Source: Bacteroidota bacterium
GTDB taxonomy: Bacteria; Bacteroidota; Bacteroidia; Flavobacteriales; Flavobacteriaceae
Assembly: GCA_029557895.1 (NCBI GenBank)
Contig: JAKQHT010000023.1
Location: 186,001-250,000 of the forward strand
DNA length: 64,000 bases
Reading direction: 5' to 3'
In this document: in pieces, positions 29,120 through 38,728 of the stretch
Layout: each line of letters opens with the position of its first letter
Position numbering within the stretch: the stretch's first letter is position 1
Notes under the pieces: generated by a model
Told to the model about the DNA's origin: nothing
Seen by the model: only the letters and a program-made list of their open reading frames with translations
Database searches by the model: none
Made by a program: the position numbers and the translations under genes

Positions 29120-29866
29120 ATGGAAAAGAAACTGGAAGCAGAGTTGATGAGCATTGCCCACAGAATTTTGAAATTGAAAGGAAAGGAAGACATCCTGAAG
29201 ATGCACGCCGAAACGGCCCAGCTGTTAGAGAAATTGTCGGTACTTAAATTTGCCAAGGAGCATCTCGAACAAGGCATACCGACTATTGGCAACGATACAT
29301 CGTTTTTTTCAATGCTCGATGAAGCGTTCAACAATACCGTAAGCGACAATATAGAGCGAGAAGATAAAATTTATATTAATCTCGATGAGGTGGAAGACGA
29401 CGGTATTATGGAGCCGGTGATAGAAACCATCAAGGATATGGTGGCACAAATGCCCCAGGAATCACAGGTGGTCGACCGTTTTTTTGACAAGCCTTCTGAC
29501 GGTCAGCAGGCTCAAACCCACGATTTTGATGTGTTGACCGCAGATTTTAAGGACCTTCCGGTCTTTGACCCGGTTTCGGAACATCCAAAAGGCGAAAGCA
29601 CCAAAACGGCCGTTTCGCTGAACGACAAGCTCAAGCACAAGGGCTTCAACATAGGCCTTAACGACAAGATTGCGTTTATCAAGCACCTTTTTGACGGACG
29701 ACGGGAAGATTATGAACGGGTCCTATCTCAAATCAATACAGCCGAATCTTATAAGGAAGCCGCAAACCTTGTCCAAAACATTGTAAAACCCGATTACAAT
29801 AACTGGAAAGGAAAAGAAGATCTCGAAACGCGGTTCATGGAGATTGTCGAAAGCAAATTTAGCTAA
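29120..29866 (+). CDS. Conserved Bacteroidota protein of unknown function
   Basis: 248 residues, cytosolic (no signal peptide or TM helix). N-terminal helix 1-55 (KKLEAELMSIAHRILKLKGKEDILKMHAETAQLLEKLSVLKFA) has coiled-coil character. A variable acidic middle follows (YINLDEVEDDGIMEPVIE..), then a C-terminal helical domain about 165-248 (SLNDKLKHKGFNIGLNDKIAFIKHLFDGRREDYERVLSQI). I recognise no Pfam domain. It lies divergent from tdk and one base into rsmI (TAATG), so it is translationally coupled to a 16S rRNA methyltransferase; a role near the ribosome is only a guess. Confidence 0.8.
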   Translation: MEKKLEAELMSIAHRILKLKGKEDILKMHAETAQLLEKLSVLKFAKEHLEQGIPTIGNDTSFFSMLDEAFNNTVSDNIEREDKIYINLDEVEDDGIMEPVIETIKDMVAQMPQESQVVDRFFDKPSDGQQAQTHDFDVLTADFKDLPVFDPVSEHPKGESTKTAVSLNDKLKHKGFNIGLNDKIAFIKHLFDGRREDYERVLSQINTAESYKEAANLVQNIVKPDYNNWKGKEDLETRFMEIVESKFS

Positions 29867-30540
29867 TGGCAAAACTCTATCTTGTACCGACGCCCATTGG
29901 AAACCTTAAAGATATGACCTTTAGGGCGGTGGAGGTTTTGGGCGATGTTGATTTGATTCTTGCCGAAGACACACGTACCTCTGGTAAATTGTTGAAGCAT
30001 TTCGGGATTTCCACACCGGTACAGTCGCACCATCAACACAACGAGCACAAAACAGTCGCCCACTTGGTCCAAAGAATAATGGGTGGCACAAGCATTGCTC
30101 TAATAAGTGATGCTGGAACACCTGCCATTTCCGACCCTGGATTTTTGCTCACTCGCGCCTGTATCGAAGCCGGTGTCGAGGTAGAGTGTCTTCCAGGCGC
30201 AACAGCATTTGTGCCCGCCTTGGTAAATTCAGGCCTGCCAAACGACAAGTTTGTTTTTGAAGGATTCTTACCCGTAAAAAAAGGACGCCAGACCAGATTG
30301 AGCTTTTTGGCCGAAGAATCCAGAACCATCGTTTTTTATGAATCACCACATAAACTCGTTAAAACCCTAACCGATTTTTGTGACTTTTTTGGCGAAGACC
30401 GTCACGTATCGGTATCAAGGGAACTGACAAAACTATATGAAGAGACCGTAAGAGGAACCATCAAAACGGTTTTGGAGCATTTCATCAACAATCCGCCCAA
30501 GGGCGAAATCGTGATTTGCGTTTCCGGAAAGCACAAATAG
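29866..30540 (+). CDS. rsmI: 16S rRNA (cytidine(1402)-2'-O)-methyltransferase
   Basis: 224 residues. It methylates the ribose of C1402 in the decoding centre using SAM. Tetrapyrrole-methylase fold with LYLVPTPIGNLKDMTFRAVEVL, ILAEDTRTSGKLLKHF, ALISDAGTPAISDPGFLL, CLPGATAFVPALVNSGLP and FEGFLPVKKGRQTRL. It lacks the extra C-terminal domain found in some homologues. It overlaps the preceding unknown gene by 1 nt. Confidence 0.95.
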   Translation: MAKLYLVPTPIGNLKDMTFRAVEVLGDVDLILAEDTRTSGKLLKHFGISTPVQSHHQHNEHKTVAHLVQRIMGGTSIALISDAGTPAISDPGFLLTRACIEAGVEVECLPGATAFVPALVNSGLPNDKFVFEGFLPVKKGRQTRLSFLAEESRTIVFYESPHKLVKTLTDFCDFFGEDRHVSVSRELTKLYEETVRGTIKTVLEHFINNPPKGEIVICVSGKHK

Positions 30541-30616
30541 GGCAAAAGCAGATTCACCACATTGCAATTTTTATTGTATTTTTGATATAACAGTAAAAGC
30601 CATAAATCTCATACTT

Positions 30617-31039
30617 ATGAACCATAAAGTCATTACGCATTGGAAAGGAAACATGCAATTTGAGACCGATAATCCAAACGGAAAAACAGCATTATTGGAC
30701 ACCACACCAGAACACGGCGGCCACAATTCCGGCCTTTCCCCCAAAGCGTTGATGCTTTCCGCATTGGCTGGATGTACCGGATTGGATGTGGTTTCCATTT
30801 TAGACAAAATGAAAGTCAAAATAGATGATTTTAGGCTCGATACCTATGGTGAGCTTACCGAAGAACACCCAAAATACTATCACACAGTATCTGTAGAATA
30901 CCATTTTTATGGTAAAGACCTTGACGAATCCAAAATAAAAAAAGCTGTGGACCTGTCGATCGAAAAATATTGCGGCGTGATGGCCATGTTCCAAAAGTTT
31001 GCCTCGGTAAAAACTTCGATCCACATCCACAACCCATAA
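30617..31039 (+). CDS. OsmC/Ohr family protein
   Basis: 140 residues. OsmC-fold thiol peroxidase or related protein. The two conserved cysteines are present: LSALAGCTGLDVVSIL and IEKYCGVMAMFQ, with the family spacing of about 60 residues. The N-terminus GNMQFETDNPNGKTALLDTTPEHGG is typical of the YhfA-like subgroup rather than Ohr. It removes organic hydroperoxides in characterised members; the substrate here is uncertain. It is followed by recJ after 1 nt. Confidence 0.85.
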   Translation: MNHKVITHWKGNMQFETDNPNGKTALLDTTPEHGGHNSGLSPKALMLSALAGCTGLDVVSILDKMKVKIDDFRLDTYGELTEEHPKYYHTVSVEYHFYGKDLDESKIKKAVDLSIEKYCGVMAMFQKFASVKTSIHIHNP

Positions 31040-31040
31040 G

Positions 31041-32732
31041 ATGCGCTGGACCCTCAAACCATCACCCGATTCCCAAAAAGTGCAGAAACTTTCAGAATTG
31101 CTGAATGTGGATCATACCATCGCTTCGTTGCTCATACAGCGAGGCATAGAAACTTTTGATGATTCTAAGCGATTTTTTAGGCCAAGCCTCAATGACCTGC
31201 ACGATCCGTTTTTGATGAAAGACATGGACAAGGCAGTAGATCGGGTCGAAAAAGCCTTTTCTGCTAACGAAAACATTTTGGTCTTTGGCGATTATGACGT
31301 GGACGGAACCTCATCGGTTGCATTGATGGCATCGTATCTCAAGACCAGGACAGAAACGGTAGCAACATACATACCGGATCGGTACGAAGAGGGTTATGGC
31401 GTGTCTTATCAAGGCATCGATTTTGCACATGACAATGGTTTTACGCTCATCATCGCTTTGGATTGCGGTGTGAAAGCTGTTGAAAAAATCGCTTATGCCA
31501 AAGAAAAGGGCATTGATTTCATTGTTTGTGACCACCACAGGCCGGGAAGCGAATTGCCAAACGCGATTGCCGTTTTGGATCCCAAGCGAGAGGATTGTCA
31601 ATATCCTTATGATGAACTTTGTGGCTGCGGTATTGGGTTCAAATTGGTACAGGCACTCGCTATCAGAGAGGGCAAAGCCGCTGAACAACTAGTGGAATAC
31701 CTCGATCTGGTAGCAACGGCTATTGCCGCGGATATTGTGCCGATAACGGGCGAAAACAGAACATTGACCTATTTTGGGCTTAAAATAATCAATCAGAACC
31801 CAAGGGCCGGCATTAAAGCATTGCTGGCACAGACAAAAAAAAAGGACCTGAACACATCCGACGTCGTGTTCATCATAGCGCCACGTATTAATGCAGCAGG
31901 GCGCATCAAGCACGGCAACCACGCGGTGGCATTGCTCATGGAAACAGATTTTGATAAAGCTTCTGATTATGCCAAAGATATTGAGCAGTTCAATCTCGAC
32001 AGAAAAGAAGCCGATCAACAGATAACACTCGAAGCATTGGAGCAAATTGAAGATTCGAACGAACAGGAACGTTTTACAACGGTTGTCTATAGTGGATCTT
32101 GGCACAAGGGCGTCATTGGTATCGTGGCATCTCGGCTCACGGAAACCTATTATCGCCCGACATTGGTGTTTACCAAAAGTGGAAACAAACTTGCAGCCTC
32201 GGCTCGCTCCGTTAGCGGTTTTGATGTTTACAACGCCCTGGAGGCTTGTTCGGAACACCTTGAACAGTTTGGCGGTCATAAGTATGCCGCCGGTCTTACC
32301 CTGAAAGAAGAAAACTATGAGGTTTTTAAGCAAGCTTTCGAAGATGAAGTTTCAAGAACGATTGATACATCGCTTCTGACCCCCGAAATTAAAATTGACG
32401 CAAAGATTGAATTAAGTGATATCACCCCAAAATTTTTTAGGATCCTTAAACAGTTTGAACCCTTCGGTCCGGGAAACATGACCCCGATATTCGTTGCCGA
32501 TAACCTAAAAGACTCCGGATTTGGTAAGTGTGTTGGAGAAAATGACAAGCATTTGAGGCTGAATATAGGGCAGCACGATTCGCAAACTTTTGCCGCTATT
32601 GGGTTCAATCTTGGAACAAAATACCATTTGGCAAAATCCCCAAGAGCCTTTAAGGCCGTTTTTACCATTGATGAAAACGTGTGGAACGACAAGGTAAGCC
32701 TCCAGTTGCGATTGAGGGACATTGAAGGATGA
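31041..32732 (+). CDS. recJ: Single-stranded-DNA-specific exonuclease RecJ
   Basis: 563 residues. A 5'-3' ssDNA exonuclease of recombinational and mismatch repair. DHH domain with LVFGDYDVDGTSSVALMASYL, ALDCGVKAVEKI and IVCDHHRPGSELP. DHHA1 domain with APRINAAGRIKHG, SWHKGVIGIVASRLTETYYRPT and EQFGGHKYAAGLTL. C-terminal OB fold (FGPGNMTPIFVADNL). All metal-binding aspartates and histidines are in place. Confidence 0.96.
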   Translation: MRWTLKPSPDSQKVQKLSELLNVDHTIASLLIQRGIETFDDSKRFFRPSLNDLHDPFLMKDMDKAVDRVEKAFSANENILVFGDYDVDGTSSVALMASYLKTRTETVATYIPDRYEEGYGVSYQGIDFAHDNGFTLIIALDCGVKAVEKIAYAKEKGIDFIVCDHHRPGSELPNAIAVLDPKREDCQYPYDELCGCGIGFKLVQALAIREGKAAEQLVEYLDLVATAIAADIVPITGENRTLTYFGLKIINQNPRAGIKALLAQTKKKDLNTSDVVFIIAPRINAAGRIKHGNHAVALLMETDFDKASDYAKDIEQFNLDRKEADQQITLEALEQIEDSNEQERFTTVVYSGSWHKGVIGIVASRLTETYYRPTLVFTKSGNKLAASARSVSGFDVYNALEACSEHLEQFGGHKYAAGLTLKEENYEVFKQAFEDEVSRTIDTSLLTPEIKIDAKIELSDITPKFFRILKQFEPFGPGNMTPIFVADNLKDSGFGKCVGENDKHLRLNIGQHDSQTFAAIGFNLGTKYHLAKSPRAFKAVFTIDENVWNDKVSLQLRLRDIEG

Positions 32733-32820
32733 GATTTTTATATCCTGTAAGGTTTTCCGGTACTGTAACGAGTTCAGCATATCAATTTCGGAGTGACATG
32801 TCAAGACCTTGCAAAATAAA

Positions 32821-32850
32821 AAAGCCCGGTTCAAATTTGAACCGGGCTTT
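32821..32850. terminator. Bidirectional terminator
   Basis: A perfect 30-bp palindrome with half-site AAAGCCCGGTTCAAA, flanked by A on the left and T on the right. It separates recJ from the converging T9SS gene and can serve both. Confidence 0.9.
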
Positions 32851-32870
32851 TCACAATATAAGCACTATAA

Positions 32871-35800
32871 TTAATGGATTGCTTTTTTGGTTACATTCAG
32901 GTTGCCCTGAAGTTTGATGTTTACCAAATAAACACCTTTTGAGAAATCAAAACCGGTGGTAAGTTGGTTTGATCGACTATTATTTGTGTATGCCATGATC
33001 ATCTTGCCGTTGATGTCATATACCTGGATTGCCTCGATAGCATTGCCAGATTTGACATGTAACTGATCGTTCTTGATAAACACAAAGGTATCATTGGACG
33101 CTATATCAACAACAGACATAGTTTCGGCAGTGTATCGCAACACGAAGCGGTCATTGGTGATGCCTTCATTTGCGGTAAAAGCATAGGGAGACTCCCTCAA
33201 ATCGTGGATGGCGCCGGTATAGGTGTCTTCAAGGTAAATGTCTTGTGAATTTTCCTCAAACAAGCTACCTTTAAGTTGGTCGATGGCGATACGGTAGATG
33301 CCACTCCTAGGCACTTCAAAACCAAGCGTTACGGTGTCGGAGCCATCAAATGGTAATGACCTTCCCTGTATGGACAATTTTTCATCATCATTTGGAATCA
33401 ATGAGTACAATCGGAAATTGGTACTCATAGCTTGTGTATCGTACAAAATATCTTTTTCGTTGGTGGCGCCAGATACGTACCCGATAAGTGCTGTAGTAGA
33501 AACCTGTGCTTCATTGATCAAGCCCAACCAGAGCAATTGCTTTTCGGCTTCATCAAATGTGTTTTCCGTACTGTTTGCTCTGTAGAATTGCCCATTGTCA
33601 TAGGCATGCTCGCTACCGTCATAACGCATTTCGTTGGTAAAATTTAGCGTGTAGGTTGAGTTGTTATAGAATGTTTTTACAAAAAATGCCTGTCCCGATG
33701 CGATATAACCATTGAAGCCTGCAGGGTTTGAACCTGTACCATTATAGGCTATATAATCATCCTGATTGTAATTGTAATCAAAATTCTGATAATATGGGTT
33801 GTCATAAGAGCCGGATCTTTGTGAACCATGTGTCCAAAGGTGCACTGCTCCAACAATCCTTTCATTTGTTTCGGCATTAAGGGTTAAAAAGTCTAGGGCG
33901 TTGATGGCAGATGGATATGGGTTGCCTATTAAATTCCAATGTTTGTCTTCTAACAGCATTGAATTTGAATTAGTCCTCGATACCGCGATATTGATATCAC
34001 CATTATTAGGTATGCCTTCAAAAATGTTGGTAAATGTATTGGCAGAAGGGACCATGGCTATGTAGCCTTTGCCAGGCACCATATTACCGCTTGCTTGGAC
34101 CCAATTTCCTTTTGTGCCATTGCCATTGTCATAGTTTACATCCCATACAAATTTGTAATTATTAGGTCCTGGAATATTGGCAATATTAAAATCTTTAACA
34201 GGTGAAGACCAATATACATAATCATGGGTGTGCAGGTCGTCTGCATCACGTTTTACTTTGATTTTACCAGTATTTACTGCATTTTTATCAATTTGTACCA
34301 AGCTAGCACCATCTTCTAAAGTAAACTTACCAGCGGGGATGGTTTGGACAGGATTATTTTGATCGTCCAAAACAACAAACTCGGGCAGGACATTTAGATT
34401 ACCATACAATACGACTTTTTTTCCGGATTTGATCGTTACGTTATATCCTGCAGGTACAGTACAGTCACAGGCTTCCAAATTTACGTTTTTGTTGTAGTTT
34501 GCCGTAAAAATCAGGTTTCGGTCTTTATCGTTTATATCACCGTAAAGAGCAGGTGTTTGCCAAGTGGTACCATTCCAATAGGTTGGAACACCGCCTTCAC
34601 GTATTGCAATCCTTATATCCACGGCGCCCCAGCCATTGGATACCCTTACTCTATAATCATCATCAATGTCCGCCTTTTTCACGCCATACAGTGTATAGCT
34701 TGTATTTGTAGTGCTGGCACTTGTCAATGCCGTATGGTCCTTGAACCACTGGTATGTTATGACATCTCTTGGGTCTTCTGGATAAGATGGTCCGCCATCT
34801 ACATTTGCAGACACACTAAATGTCACGTCTATAGTTGAGGGATCACTGTTTTCTGGCACCCTACAAACGAATCTTGATATTGGAAAATCTTCAACCTTGG
34901 GCGATTTGATTTGGAAAGCCGCCTTGTTGTATGCTATAAATGCCATATCCGCGGTACCTCCGGCCATCATATTGATGGTGTTGATCTGGTCAATGTTTGA
35001 GTTATTGATATCAAAATCTTCAAGCTCAAAAGCGCCCATCCTAAAAGGTCTATGTTCTTTAGTGCCAAAAGAAACACCATTTGGAAATGCCATATCATAA
35101 GGGTTGGTTTGGTCCATACGATACAAATCCAGTTTCCATTCAAACAGTGCAGGGTAGGTCGTGTAATTATCAGCGATGTTCAATCTAATGGGTCTTCCCA
35201 CCACATTGCCATCGATATCGGCATAGTAATATATGTCTGGCGCGCCCGGTTGAGCAATTTGGGTAATTAGCAAATCTGGCGTGTTGTCTCCCAATGCTCC
35301 AACGCTGCCATTGCCACTAAAAAACTCAATGGTGGCGTTTTGGTTGAAGTTGGTAATGCCTGTTCCCAAATCCAAACCTTGCTGGTTTAATGGGTTTGCA
35401 TTAGAAATGATCACATCATAGACCGTTCTGCGCACATTGTCGTTCAATACTCTATTGTCAATAAAGCCGTCAATTTTGTCTGCCATAGCAAGATAATTGT
35501 TGCCATGCGGATTGCCGGAAACGCCATTTGTAGTATAGGCCTTGAAGATATTTGGTTCAATAGTAAGTCCGGAACCGGCCAATTGATTGCTTAAAGTTGT
35601 ATCGTCTACACCGGTAGAAAACACTTTGCCGGAAGCATCATTCATTTTAAAGCCCAGAAGGTCGTGACGGTCGTTTGGCCAGGAAGCCCCAGCATCATAA
35701 TCGTTATTGGAATGCTTGCCATCCCACCAGTTAGAACGCCAAAAAGAGATGCCGCTGTTTGCATAGTCCCAAGTGGTATAAACCTCTGCGACACGGTTAG

Positions 35801-36194
35801 GGCTACTTTGGTTTAAATGTTTATTTGTAGGCGCAACGTAAGTTAAATTTGTCACGTCATTCCCGTTTATTTTTAACATCCTGACTATATCGCTTGAAGC
35901 ATTGACATACGTATTTGTCCTTCCAACCATAAAAGTCAACTGGGTGCCATCGCCATTAACACTAACAGAACCAATGCTGAAATCAGACAGTGACACGGTT
36001 GCACCAGTGAGCCCGGTACCAATCACGGTCACTTTGGTTTTGGTAGATACTCGTGTAGGCGTAACCGAGGTTACGGTCTGCGCCATAAGTCCGCCCGTAA
36101 AAAGTAAGAGCAATAGGGCATTGAAAACGGTTTTGCCAAAAGCAGCAATAGAAGTAGTACTTGTTTTCATAATAACAGTGTTAAGTTTTTTCAT
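32871..36194 (-). CDS. Giant T9SS-secreted protein with IPT/TIG and immunoglobulin-like regions
   Basis: 1107 residues. The signal peptide may start at MKKLNT (36194) or, better formed, at ATG 36170 (MKTSTTSIAAFGKTVFNALL). The N-terminal IPT/TIG-like domain (SVTPTRVSTKTKVTVIGTGLTGATVSLSD) is followed by a long beta-rich body, an Ig-like region (DVITYQWFKDHTALTSASTTNTSYTLYGV), a module with RDLIFTANYNKNVNLEACDC, and a C-terminal sorting domain (IQVYDINGKMIMAYTNN..GVYLVNIKLQG). Probably an adhesin or surface-layer-like protein; binding target unknown. It is isolated between two strong terminators. Confidence 0.85.
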   Translation of the reverse strand: MKKLNTVIMKTSTTSIAAFGKTVFNALLLLLFTGGLMAQTVTSVTPTRVSTKTKVTVIGTGLTGATVSLSDFSIGSVSVNGDGTQLTFMVGRTNTYVNASSDIVRMLKINGNDVTNLTYVAPTNKHLNQSSPNRVAEVYTTWDYANSGISFWRSNWWDGKHSNNDYDAGASWPNDRHDLLGFKMNDASGKVFSTGVDDTTLSNQLAGSGLTIEPNIFKAYTTNGVSGNPHGNNYLAMADKIDGFIDNRVLNDNVRRTVYDVIISNANPLNQQGLDLGTGITNFNQNATIEFFSGNGSVGALGDNTPDLLITQIAQPGAPDIYYYADIDGNVVGRPIRLNIADNYTTYPALFEWKLDLYRMDQTNPYDMAFPNGVSFGTKEHRPFRMGAFELEDFDINNSNIDQINTINMMAGGTADMAFIAYNKAAFQIKSPKVEDFPISRFVCRVPENSDPSTIDVTFSVSANVDGGPSYPEDPRDVITYQWFKDHTALTSASTTNTSYTLYGVKKADIDDDYRVRVSNGWGAVDIRIAIREGGVPTYWNGTTWQTPALYGDINDKDRNLIFTANYNKNVNLEACDCTVPAGYNVTIKSGKKVVLYGNLNVLPEFVVLDDQNNPVQTIPAGKFTLEDGASLVQIDKNAVNTGKIKVKRDADDLHTHDYVYWSSPVKDFNIANIPGPNNYKFVWDVNYDNGNGTKGNWVQASGNMVPGKGYIAMVPSANTFTNIFEGIPNNGDINIAVSRTNSNSMLLEDKHWNLIGNPYPSAINALDFLTLNAETNERIVGAVHLWTHGSQRSGSYDNPYYQNFDYNYNQDDYIAYNGTGSNPAGFNGYIASGQAFFVKTFYNNSTYTLNFTNEMRYDGSEHAYDNGQFYRANSTENTFDEAEKQLLWLGLINEAQVSTTALIGYVSGATNEKDILYDTQAMSTNFRLYSLIPNDDEKLSIQGRSLPFDGSDTVTLGFEVPRSGIYRIAIDQLKGSLFEENSQDIYLEDTYTGAIHDLRESPYAFTANEGITNDRFVLRYTAETMSVVDIASNDTFVFIKNDQLHVKSGNAIEAIQVYDINGKMIMAYTNNSRSNQLTTGFDFSKGVYLVNIKLQGNLNVTKKAIH

Positions 36195-36386
36195 AAGCTT
36201 TTTTAATGCTTAAAACAGTTAAATAAATTTGGGAGGGATTTGAGGCTCAAAGGTCTGAAGAACTGCTTTTTGTGTGAAATTTTTTAGATGTACTACCAAT
36301 ATTTTGCCTTAAAAGGCATTGGCCTAACACGTTAGCGACAAATTGTGCATTTTGGCGACAAATGTTTTTGGGTCTTGGACAAATAG

Positions 36387-36417
36387 AAAAAAGGACACCT
36401 AAAAAGGCGTCCTTTTT
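36387..36417 (-). terminator. Terminator of the triplicated-domain T9SS gene
   Basis: AAAAAGGAC-A-CC / GG-C-GTCCTTTTT with a 6-nt loop and one internal mismatch, 22 nt after the stop on the minus strand. Confidence 0.8.
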
Positions 36418-36438
36418 GTAATGAAATCGGGATTGTGC

Positions 36439-38292
36439 TTATTTAGCGATCACGAATTTTTTGGAGACGGTACCTTCCTCGGATGTAATGACATACATGT
36501 ATAATCCGTTTGGCAAGTTGGATCCGTTAAAAGAAACATTGTATTTTTGACCTGGATTGGTTTCTTTGTTAAATACGTTAGCAATGGTGCGTCCATACTG
36601 GTCTATCACATCAACACGTACATTCCCAGAAAGTCCCGTAGTAAAAGTCACTTCAGAAAGTCCGGTAGAAGTCGGGTTTGGATAGATGGTCGCATCTATC
36701 CCTGACGGGTTTAGACCGTTAATGCCCAACGTGTTTTGCTGATCTTCAAGTATTGCTTGAGCAACAATTGCAGGGCTTCCATAACAATTGTAGAACGCAA
36801 CGATTCCATCAAGGTCATAACCATCTGGAGTTTTTGACAATTCATCGTTGTTCACTATTTTCACATAAGTGATGTAATCAAAATCACCGGCATCGCTGAT
36901 GTCTATGGTATTCTCTGTCTTGCAAACAGTACCTGCATAGTGCCAGGTGCCTTCTACGTTGTAGTTGGATACGTAAATATCAGCATATTCTTTGTATTGA
37001 GAACATCCCAAAGGCTGGTTGAAAGATGTTTCGACAAACTGGAGGTCAGCACCGGGGCCGTTAAGAACAACACCATCAAAAGCAACGGTAATGCTTCCAC
37101 CATATCCTAATGTGGTAAATACATAACTATCGGTTCTTTCTGGCTCTCCCAATGCTTGTAATGGGTTTGTTCTATTTGAATTGATGACTCCATTGGATTT
37201 AGTGGTTCCTTGCACGTATTCAAGATATTCGGTGGCATAGCATCCGGCCAATTGAGGCGTTTCCGGCTCTTGGCAACCATGTAGGGCAATAATACCGTCA
37301 AGATCGAACCCGTCATCAGATACAGAATTCAAGGGTGTGGTATCGATAAGTTTCACGGAAGATATCCATGGCAATGACACTTCGGTAATAGCATCGAGGT
37401 CAAAAGCAGCAGATTCGTCAGTATAAACAGTTCCCAAGAAGAAATAGTCCACATTGTTTTGAGAAACGTAAACATCTGCAGATTCAGGATAGGAACTAAA
37501 AGTAGCATTGCCGAAAGTGGTCTCTACTATGACCAGATCATCACCGGGGCCGTTTGGTACAACACCATCAAACCCGATTATAATGCTACCGCCAAAACCA
37601 AGGGTAACGAAGTTTAAAGTATTGTCAACCTGTGGTGCACCAAGCGCATTTTCCGGGTTTTTACGGTTTGCTTGAATTGGGTCAACAGGGTTGTATGCCA
37701 ATACGGTAGAGCCATAGCATTCGGTAGCGATTTCTTGGCAACCGTGTACCGCTTCAACACCATCTACATCATAGCCATCAGGCGTGGTAGCTTGGTTGAT
37801 GATTTTGATTTGGGTCACGTAAGCGAGTGCCACAGTAGAAATATCGATAGCGCCATCACGACAAATTTGGCCGTAAGAAACCCAATTTGTGCCGTCTGAT
37901 AATTCGATCATAGCATATTCATCGTCAGAATAGCCACAATTATCGCCAGAAAACGATGTTTCGTAGACCATAATGTCCGCACCGGGACCGTCAATAACAG
38001 CAGCACCATTAAAATCAATGATAACCCAGCCGTCCACACCTAATGAAAAGAAGCCTCCGGCAGCATTCGATCTGTCTGGGGCTCCAAGCATGGTGTTGAT
38101 ATCTGAACGGTCGGCAGGAATGGCACTTCCATTTTGTTGCGTCCCTTGGTAATAAGCCACTACGTTGGCTCCGAAGCACCCATCTTCTTCTATAGAAGGG
38201 GTAGTGTTGGCAGCGACATTCGATGCGCCAACAGACATGATTGTGGCAAGGCCACAAACATAAGCAATTATACTTTTTGTAAATTTAACCAT
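36439..38292 (-). CDS. T9SS-secreted protein with three tandem ~150-residue domains
   Basis: 617 residues. Signal peptide MVKFTKSIIAYVCGLATIMS to SNVAANT. Three copies of one domain follow (about 38-184, 190-340, 347-505). Each begins with a cysteine and VVAYYQGT/VLAYNPVD/YLEYVQGT, then LGAPDR or LGEPER, a G-F/Y-GGSI-I-FDG strand, NGPGADLMV-ETSF, a VS or ELS strand, and ends TPDGYDVDGVEAVHGC or close variants. Conserved cysteines suggest disulfides. A T9SS sorting domain (ATIYPNPTSTGLSEVTF..GLYMYVITSEEG) closes it. The domain resembles secreted cell-surface modules, but I cannot name a family. Confidence 0.8.
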   Translation of the reverse strand: MVKFTKSIIAYVCGLATIMSVGASNVAANTTPSIEEDGCFGANVVAYYQGTQQNGSAIPADRSDINTMLGAPDRSNAAGGFFSLGVDGWVIIDFNGAAVIDGPGADIMVYETSFSGDNCGYSDDEYAMIELSDGTNWVSYGQICRDGAIDISTVALAYVTQIKIINQATTPDGYDVDGVEAVHGCQEIATECYGSTVLAYNPVDPIQANRKNPENALGAPQVDNTLNFVTLGFGGSIIIGFDGVVPNGPGDDLVIVETTFGNATFSSYPESADVYVSQNNVDYFFLGTVYTDESAAFDLDAITEVSLPWISSVKLIDTTPLNSVSDDGFDLDGIIALHGCQEPETPQLAGCYATEYLEYVQGTTKSNGVINSNRTNPLQALGEPERTDSYVFTTLGYGGSITVAFDGVVLNGPGADLQFVETSFNQPLGCSQYKEYADIYVSNYNVEGTWHYAGTVCKTENTIDISDAGDFDYITYVKIVNNDELSKTPDGYDLDGIVAFYNCYGSPAIVAQAILEDQQNTLGINGLNPSGIDATIYPNPTSTGLSEVTFTTGLSGNVRVDVIDQYGRTIANVFNKETNPGQKYNVSFNGSNLPNGLYMYVITSEEGTVSKKFVIAK

Positions 38293-38728
38293 AATAAATA
38301 GAATTAATCAATTAAACGATACAAATCTCAAAACACAACTTACCTCTTACAAAAATTAATCGCGGAAACAATCATTTCTATCGTTCAGCGGAAAAGAAAT
38401 GTTGATAATGTCGGATGAAATGCTAATGCGTGTAATAATTTTAAAATGGCATTTAGATAGAAATCACTAAATAGATTTTTGAATACATTACAGACAAAAC
38501 ACTTATAAAAACTATGTTGTGGAATTTTTTTTGGCTACACGATCAGAAACACGCCATCCCTACCGGTAAGCCATATTTAAACCTATCAAAAATGATCCGT
38601 AAGCCACTATGTGCAACAAGGATCCTATTCTATACCAACCTGTTGTGATTTGCCTCGGCATCCGGTTTATTGTGGTTGAACGGGAAGTGCGTGTTTTGAC
38701 ATTGGACCCGGAGTTTGGTCTCTGGTGG
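38293..38728. other. 436-bp intergenic stretch with an unexplained GC-richer block
   Basis: The left part (38293-38530) is AT-rich and presumably holds the promoter of the T9SS gene. The right part (about 38540-38728), directly downstream of the MFS gene, is clearly richer in GC. On the minus strand it stays open for about 60 codons in one frame, including MPRQITTGWYRIGSLLHIVA, without a good start or a recognised family. It may be a repeat, an RNA or an eroded gene. Confidence 0.4.
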
